Origin: Diphasiastrum complanatum
Lineage: Eukaryota; Streptophyta; Lycopodiopsida; Lycopodiales; Lycopodiaceae
Assembly (NCBI GenBank): GCA_029204225.1
Contig: CM055092.1
Coordinates: forward strand, 79,442,838-79,506,837
Reading direction: 5' to 3'
DNA length: 64,000 nucleotides
Shown one piece after another: positions 58,091-64,000 of the stretch. The notes beneath the pieces are model-generated. The model was not told the DNA's origin and made no database searches. It worked only from the letters and a program-made list of their open reading frames with translations. Made by a program: the position numbers and the translations under genes. Position 1 is the first letter of the stretch. The number at the start of each line of letters is the position of its first letter.

Positions 58091-58871
58091 TCATGTGAGC
58101 AGACCCTTTTTTCCTTTTTGGACAAAATTTCATCATATGTCCAAGCTTCTTACAGACAAAACGTAAGTTCTCTCTTTTAGCCTTTTCCCAGGACATAGAT
58201 TTCTTGAATCTCTTTCTCTTCGGCTTCCTGGGTTCCGATGTTGCTTGATCTAATTTGTCAGAGTATTTTGCTTGGTCTGGACCGCGCTTCTTATCCTTCT
58301 TGGTTTTCAAAGTGGTTGGAATTTGCGCAAATTGCTTCATGGATGCCACCACTATGGAATCATATGCTTTCGCAATCCGAAACACATCCTCAAGGCTTTG
58401 AAGCACATTTCACCTACATTCGTTCTGATAGTCAGCTGGCAAACCTAGGACAAACTGCCATAATGCCAACTTCGCATCGAATGATGGAACCCTATTTCAT
58501 AGGTCCATGAATTCCTGGATATAAGAGTCTAAACTCTTTGTACCCATCTTGCAGTTCACAAACTTTAGGTAGTAGTTCACGTCATCAGCAACTACGAAAG
58601 CTTTTTTGAAAACTTCCGCAAACGCATCCCAAGTAGTTGGCTTCACTGATAAATCTCGCCACCACGATGACGCCTTGTCGCGTAAGAACAACATGACACT
58701 TTCAATTTTCTTCTCATCAGTAACACCGTGCAGATTGAAGTAACTACTCCACTTGGCCAGCCAGTCCTCGACGACCTCAGATTCCTTCTCCTTCTCGTCC
58801 ACGTAAACCTTCGGTTGAAAATCGAGATTGGGTGAAGACATCAATTTGACTTGATTCAAAAGAGCCTCCAT
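58050..58871 (-). pseudogene. Gypsy-2 gag
   Basis: Frame 58871-58497 has the gag core: VEDWLAKWSSYFNLHGVTDE, KIESVMLFLRDKASSWWRDL, TTWDAFAEVFKKAF and KSLDSYIQEFMDL. After a stop and frameshift, frame 58406-58050 carries ARKAYD-like and Lys-rich sequence and a degenerate zinc knuckle (VCKKLGHMMKFC) that lacks its first Cys. Confidence 0.88.
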
Positions 58872-60733
58872 TTGCTAATCTCTCATCTGATTACGATTAT
58901 TCATATCATTGAGTGCCGTACTCAACTACTGACAAATCATTATATAAGATGGCGCACTTGGATTTGCAACTTGATTTGAAGTTTCTTCGACCATCTCGAT
59001 ATATCTATCTTGGAAATTGCAAAATTTAGTTACCAAAAATTGACTAAAATTGATTCCAGTATGGTCAAATCACTATTATTAGTCAATTTCATAGACATTA
59101 CAAGAAATTGGAAAAAGCTAAAAATTTTGAGTTTTTGCACTTTTTTTTGTTTTTTTTAAATTTTACGTTTTCTAAAAATTCATTAAAAATCACAATCAGT
59201 TATTAAGCAATCGAAATCGAAAATTTGATTTACTGTTCGATTCTTAATGCTACTCAATTAATGTCCATCAAGCATGCAAGGCATGCGACATTAAACTGAT
59301 TTTTTACTTTATGGAATTTTACATAATAATTCAGTTCTATGGAAATTGTCAGCTATAAAATCTTGTTTTGTATCTAACCGTCAAAGTACATGCGTATGAC
59401 CACTCAAAACAAATCTAACCAACTCATGCATGTCAAAATCACTCAGAGAAACCACATGCAGACATTCCATGCAAGCACAGTACCTCAAAATAGGAAATTG
59501 TCATGCATGCAATCAGAACAATTGGAAATTTTACCAATTTTTCTCACAAAATTGCAAAACTTCAGATGCTCATATCTTTGGCTACTAAACACCAAATTGG
59601 GTGCTATAAAGCTCAGTACAGAGGGAGACTCAATGAAAAAGACACTTGCCACATCAGCTTGCCACCTAGGACTCACACATGCGAGTTCGGAATAGCCAAT
59701 TAAGTTGTAGGAGGGCGCACTTTTTCAAGACCAATTTGTCAAAAAACATGCAAACACTCAACCAAGCCTAAAAGTGATGATCCAAACAGTCTTATATGGT
59801 CTTTAAGACTTCCATGAAGCCTTCATACAAATCCTATGAAGCAGTATGGGCTGAGAACCATGAATTCTTGGTTTCTAGAAGTCAAAATTGCTACAAACTT
59901 GATGGAGTTGAAACATAAGCCTCTACCCATCAATTTACAGGTCTAATAGCTTGTTGGAAAAGTAAAAAGAAATATAAATCATGCTGGAAAAAATCCAGAA
60001 TGATCCCCTTATGGGTTTAGAGAAATCCATCCCCCAAAATTCACCAAAATGGGTCAATTTTTGACACTTTTTTACTTCCTACAAACCCAATTGCTGGAAT
60101 TCTTGGCTCTAACTTCTAGGACAGCTTCAAAAGGCTATTATTCATCTTTTCCTAGCTTCAATTGATGTTCAACAACCTCCTACCATCCAATTTCATGAAA
60201 AAACAAGCAAATCATGAATTTTAGCCCTTTCTAGGTTTTTTCACCATGCACAATTGGAAATTAATGGCAAGAACATTTTCCAAATCCACATGCAATCCAA
60301 AATACAGAGTTACAACCAATCAATTGATCTAATCTTGCTATATTTTGAACTCTACCCTCCATTTTGTGCCAAAAACATGGAAAATAAGCCAAATTTGGCC
60401 ACAAAAGAGCCTAGAATCCAAATACATGGGAAGATCCAAAATGCAAAATGAATTTCAACTACTTCAAAGTGAATTAACTTGCTGAAAATTTTAGATCCTT
60501 CACTAGTTTTGAGCTACACATGCTAAAACTCCAAAAAAAAAAAAGACACCAAAATTGATTTCTAGCACAATTCTCCATAAACTACAATGAATTTGAGAGA
60601 GATATAGAACATGCAAATTGAATTTGGGAAGATCCACCAACTTGCAACCTTGCTCCTCTCCTTGGATGAGAATACTAGCTGAATACCACCAAGCTCCAAT
60701 GAAAAGCACCACCTCTCCAAGCTTGTAAGCCTT
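58872..60733 (-). other. Gypsy-2 leader
   Basis: About 1.9 kb without a convincing ORF on the element strand, AT-rich. It lies between the primer site and gag. Confidence 0.7.
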
Positions 60734-60745
60734 GCTCTGATACCA
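60734..60745 (-). promoter_or_regulatory. Gypsy-2 primer-binding site
   Basis: Minus-strand TGGTATCAGAGC, the initiator-tRNA-Met complement, one base from the 5' LTR. Confidence 0.92.
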
Positions 60746-60746
60746 C

Positions 60747-61226
60747 TATAAGGGAAGCTCCTTAGATCCTGCTTACAAATCCTAAACACAAAAGGGAGAA
60801 ACCACCCAACCAAGTAGAAGCATCCAATCAATCTCTAGAAGCCTCACCCCCAAGCCAAGGAACAAGAAGCATGAATGTAGAGTGAGATCCTGGCAATGAA
60901 TCAAGGACCATGATGAGGAGTAGGGCGAGTTTGGACCTCTTATATAGAGCCAAAAGCATCCTGGGCACATAGCCATTCATAGCCCTATGTTCCCTATACA
61001 TAGATTCACCTAGAATAGAGTCTGATGCATGGACCAACTATTCATAGAATTGCTATTGATAACTCTACACATGCATACACTGTCTCATACCTTGTCTAAA
61101 CTCCATTTAGTGTGTTCTGGGCCTCACAAGGATATTAGTTACTTTCGGGTCGTCCAGTATGACGTGGCATTACTAACAACTTGTTTCATTGGAGTACCGT
61201 GTATCCAAGACTAGGAGTATACTGCA
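60747..61226 (-). repeat. Gypsy-2 5' LTR, outer end shortened
   Basis: Plus-strand start is TATAAGGGAAGCTCCTTAGA. It matches the 3' LTR but lacks the 378-bp segment and the last 27 or so bases of the plus-strand right end. Confidence 0.88.
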
Positions 61227-61256
61227 TCTATGCTAAAACTAGTTGAAGAGGGAGTG
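61227..61256 (+). pseudogene. Copia-3 pol C-terminus and polypurine tract
   Basis: TCTATGCTAAAACTAGTTGA and the bases after it encode SMLKLVEEGV followed by a stop. This continues the frame broken at 51913 (FSK). GAAGAGGGAG (61245-61254) is the polypurine tract. Confidence 0.82.
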
Positions 61257-61660
61257 TGAGAATTTGTCAACTAGTTTGATATAATGGACATATTTGTTTA
61301 TTTGGCAATTGAGGCCAATTTTCATATTAGACTTAGAGTTTGACTTTTCAAAGTTATCTTAGTCTAAAGGAATTTGAATTGGCACTTTTATAAAGTGAGA
61401 GAAATAGTAGGAGGTCGAGTTTTTTAGATTCAAATTTGAATGTTGGAGACATTGAATCTAGTCATTAATAGTAGGGTTTTTGTTATGGAGGAAAACCAAA
61501 CTCATTAATGATGCATGGACCTACTATAAAAGGATGTAAACTCGTGGAGAAAATGATTCTTCTCTCTCTCATCTCATTTCATGCTTATACATGAGTTCTC
61601 TTGGGTTCATCTATCCATTGGTGCACTCTCTTGATGATATCTTGCAATCTTGTGTGTAGA
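61255..61660 (+). repeat. Copia-3 3' LTR (right end undefined)
   Basis: Starts TGTGAGAATTTGTCAAC directly after the polypurine tract. A good TATA box, CTATAAAAGG, lies at 61524-61533, followed by a CT-rich block. The 3' end is not clear because no 5' LTR is in the window. Confidence 0.7.
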
Positions 61661-62528
61661 ATGCTCATATTTTGTTATATTCGGATTCACACTTGTGAAA
61701 TACAATAGCTTATTGTCTTTGTATGGACAGAAACTTAATATTATCTTAAGTTTGATGTTTGATCAATATCTTATAGAATTTGCATCTCTTTCATTAAGTA
61801 GATGTTCATTTTCTCATTGCAAATGGTGTAAATTGTGAGGTCTTTCAAAGCAAAGATCGATAGATGATTTTGGATCTTAATGATTGACAAATATTCACAA
61901 TTAGCATACTGCTAGTATCATTGCCGCAGCCGTCATTTTTTCAATTTGAGAATTAGACAATCCTCTAGCAAATGTCTGGTACGTTTGTAATATATGCAAA
62001 ACAGCCTTGATTTCAGTGAAGCTAAATTTGAATTTGCACCTTGTTCTGATTTGAATTATTATTCAACTTTCATGCTTTCTTTGACTTATTCTTCTTATCA
62101 ATTTCTTCGAATAAAGAGCTTCCAATTTTGGTGCCGAATGAGAGAATCAAGATCCATTTCTTCGAATCTCTTCCTATAGTAGCATAGATGAAACTCATGC
62201 TATTGTAAGACCTTGCCGAGTAGAAACAATGATTACCCAATTTTCATAGGTGTCAGGAAGGATCGACGGGAGAGTCATGACGGCATCTGCTTCATTGATT
62301 TATATGCCACTTGTAGACATCTGCTAAAAGAATTTTTGAGACCGGTGGTCAAGTGATTTGTAATTGACTTTGAATCAACCATTTTGTATGAGAAAAATAT
62401 TTTTCTTAAATGAAGTTTGGCAGTCACGTCCCTAATGTCATAGAAAGTGCTTAGAATATTCCAAGATTCCAACGAAGTTCGAGAGTTTCGAATATGATTG
62501 ATATGATTGTCTCTGATATGATTTCCAG
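61661..62528. other. Unassigned sequence, no gene seen
   Basis: AT-rich with short ORFs lacking family features. Part may still be the Copia-3 LTR or its flank. Confidence 0.4.
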
Positions 62529-64000
62529 GGTAGGAAGGCAATCATCCCATTTGGTTGCCACTAACGCCAACAAAGTTAGATCTTTTGCAAACATTGCCGA
62601 TTGTCGCACCGTTGGATCTGGAGAGTGGACATACTCTCTCTGATATGCTTGTAATATTCCAGCTGTAAGACTGGTGGATGATTGGCCAATTGGGCGTATG
62701 GATGGTGATTTTATCCATAGCCAATCCCAAATCTTTCTATTTTTGTCTTTGTGGCATTGGCACGTAATAAGGATCTACTCGCAACTGGCGAGGGCTGGCG
62801 ACGTAACTCCTAACTGATTTCGAAGTTTTCTCAAAAACCGTGATTCTCCATGCCGGCTGCTCTCCCAGTGTAGGTATTTTGTCCAATTCTTTGTCGGCCT
62901 CAATCTCGGAGGTCTTAAATTTGAGAACCCATCCACCACGTGAGGACTCATGTAAAATCTACTTTAAGAAGGTCTGGATTTGGTCCTCGACGCTGATGGG
63001 CCTTCTGAATAAATGGCTTGTCCTTGATGAGGATGGACCCGCTTGTACTGCCGATATAGTTGGTGGTTGATTTGCTAGATCTGGAGCTCCCCCCTGGTCC
63101 ATGATCGAATCAACCCCTGTATCCATCTGTACAGCTTCTTGGCGCGAAGGGGAGAATTGCAGCATGACCGGGACGGGGATTTGTGGTCCGGCTTCCAACA
63201 CTTGAGCGGCGGCTTTTTCATGGGCGTTGATGGTCTCTTTTGCCTTTTCCAACTCGGTTGAAGCTGTTCCTTTGAACCTATCAAAGCGGCCTTGGAATCC
63301 CTAAAGGGCCACTTTGTATGTTTCCACTTTCTTGAACAAATATGCAATCTCCGTCGGTGTGACCGGATGATCGGATATTTGTGTTTCAGATATGCATCAT
63401 GCTCAAGGGTAGTCGCATCCAATTCACCTTGAAGCCATGTGCGATCTTGTTCGGCCATTTGTAATTGCCCCTTCAACAGCTGCCCCTGTTGCTTGGCATC
63501 TTGCACTACCTTATCTACCTGATCTTGTGCGGTTGTTAGGGCGTTTTGTAGGGAGCTGATGTAGGTTTCTAAGTGATCAACTTGTTACTGGGCCAATTTC
63601 TTTTCGCTTTCATCATTTTCTTCATGTTGCTTGGCTATCTTCACCTCTCGATCCAGCTGGACAATTTTCTGACTGATTAGAGTGTTTTCGGATCCTAAAT
63701 CAGAGATCCTTTGCTCCATTTCCTTCTTCTTATCCAGCATAGACTGGATCACTTGCCCAAGGCTTGAAACTAACTCGAGAGCATCACCAGAATCGACAGT
63801 TGTGGAGGTGGCAACAACAGGAGACCCTGATGGTACTGTCGTTGGTAGGCATGGAATAGGTGCCAAGGTCTCTTCTTCTTCAAAAATATCCTCGTCTTCA
63901 AACCCTTTAGGCATCGTGGCGTCAAACTGCTTTGGTGACTTTACAGTTGTGTCGACCCAAAGTGTGGCTGGGCTACCTTGTGTGGGTGGTTGCTGACTGG
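62529..64000 (-). pseudogene. Second copy of the Tat-like extra ORF with coiled-coil N-terminus (runs off window)
   Basis: Minus-strand frames 63914-63585, 63506-63075, 63252-62959 and 62730-62542 together give one protein. An acidic start (MPKGFEDEDIFEEEETLAPI) leads to a heptad-like segment (MLDKKKEMEQRISDLGSENT, LISQKIVQLDREVKIAKQHE). Further coil follows (LLKGQLQMAEQDRTWLQGEL), then EAVQMDTGVDS, the VQAGPSSSRTSHLFRRPISV linker and LAMDKITIHTPNWPIIHQSY. The last parts match 24786-25425, with about five mismatches in the first 125 aligned bases. A 27-bp deletion and several frameshifts are present. Function unknown; the N-terminus and the rest of the element lie beyond the window. Confidence 0.72.

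Larger units (their letters stand above)
51914..61226 (-). mobile_element. Gypsy-2: chromodomain Ty3/gypsy element inserted in Copia-3
   Basis: Minus-strand order is 5' LTR (60747-61226), primer site, leader, gag, protease, RT, RNase H, integrase, chromodomain, polypurine tract and 3' LTR (51914 to about 52813). TCTAT occurs at both outer edges (51909-51913 and 61227-61231), and the Copia-3 reading frame is continuous across the element when one copy is removed. The element itself has been hit by a solo-LTR-like insertion (55254-56983). Scattered stops and frameshifts show decay. Chromodomain plus this domain order place it among plant chromoviruses. Confidence 0.92.

Noticed and set aside
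60254-61037. ORFs in the Gypsy-2 leader and LTR on both strands
   Set aside because: Featureless, in non-coding parts of a mapped element, and not matched between the two LTR copies.
1-64000. CRISPR arrays, bacterial operons, rRNA or intact tRNA genes
   Set aside because: No regularly spaced repeats with unique spacers, no ribosome-binding-site-led gene strings and no rRNA/tRNA sequence; the window is eukaryotic plant DNA.

Overview
This window looks like a stretch of a large, repeat-rich seed-plant nuclear genome. The reasons are one spliced gene per 64 kb, a 3.4 kb first intron, long (GA)n and (CT)n tracts, and nested Ty1/copia and Ty3/gypsy LTR retrotransposons of plant type. A gymnosperm is my guess from the style of the region; nothing here names a species.

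Left part (1-17500). The only convincing host gene is a seven-exon prolyl 4-hydroxylase (3049-8457, +) whose splice sites and reading frame join perfectly to a 284-residue ER-type P4H. It lies between sparse intergenic DNA with an 81-bp direct repeat, a small fold-back element (about 1435-1577), three dinucleotide microsatellites and 37-bp and 71-bp tandem repeats (13451-13990). A decayed copia RT/RNase H remnant lies at 16163-16923 (-).

Middle part (17527-43950). Two nearly complete elements sit side by side: Copia-1 (17527-23395, +) and Gypsy-1 (23734-32399, -). Both have paired LTRs, a primer-binding site and candidate target-site duplications. Gypsy-1 resembles the Tat/Athila-type plant lineage: it has a TGGCGCCGTTGCCGGGGA primer site and an extra ORF between integrase and the 3' LTR. 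From 32400 to 43950 lie overlapping copia and gypsy fragments, two sets of large inverted repeats, a 136-bp LTR-like unit holding tRNA-like promoter boxes, and a Q/E-rich unknown ORF cluster.

Right part (44280-64000). An unrecognised, possibly spliced ORF group (44290-45930) is followed by a 609-bp fold-back element containing six consecutive hairpins (46193-46801). Next comes Copia-2 (47050-49978, +), a relative of Copia-1 with a strongly conserved leader. Copia-3 (51180-51913 and 61227 onwards) is split by a chromodomain gypsy element, Gypsy-2 (51914-61226, -). Gypsy-2 itself carries a 1,730-bp solo-LTR-like insertion with a 5-bp duplication and a 378-bp TIR-bounded segment in one LTR. The right edge (62529-64000, -) is a second, longer copy of the Gypsy-1 extra ORF that shows a coiled-coil N-terminal half.

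The best candidates for something undescribed are the extra coiled-coil ORF of the Tat-like element, the six-hairpin fold-back element, the tRNA-like box inside a very short LTR, and the unrecognised ORFs at 36068-37292 and 44290-45930. All statements come from reading the sequence; no database search was run.
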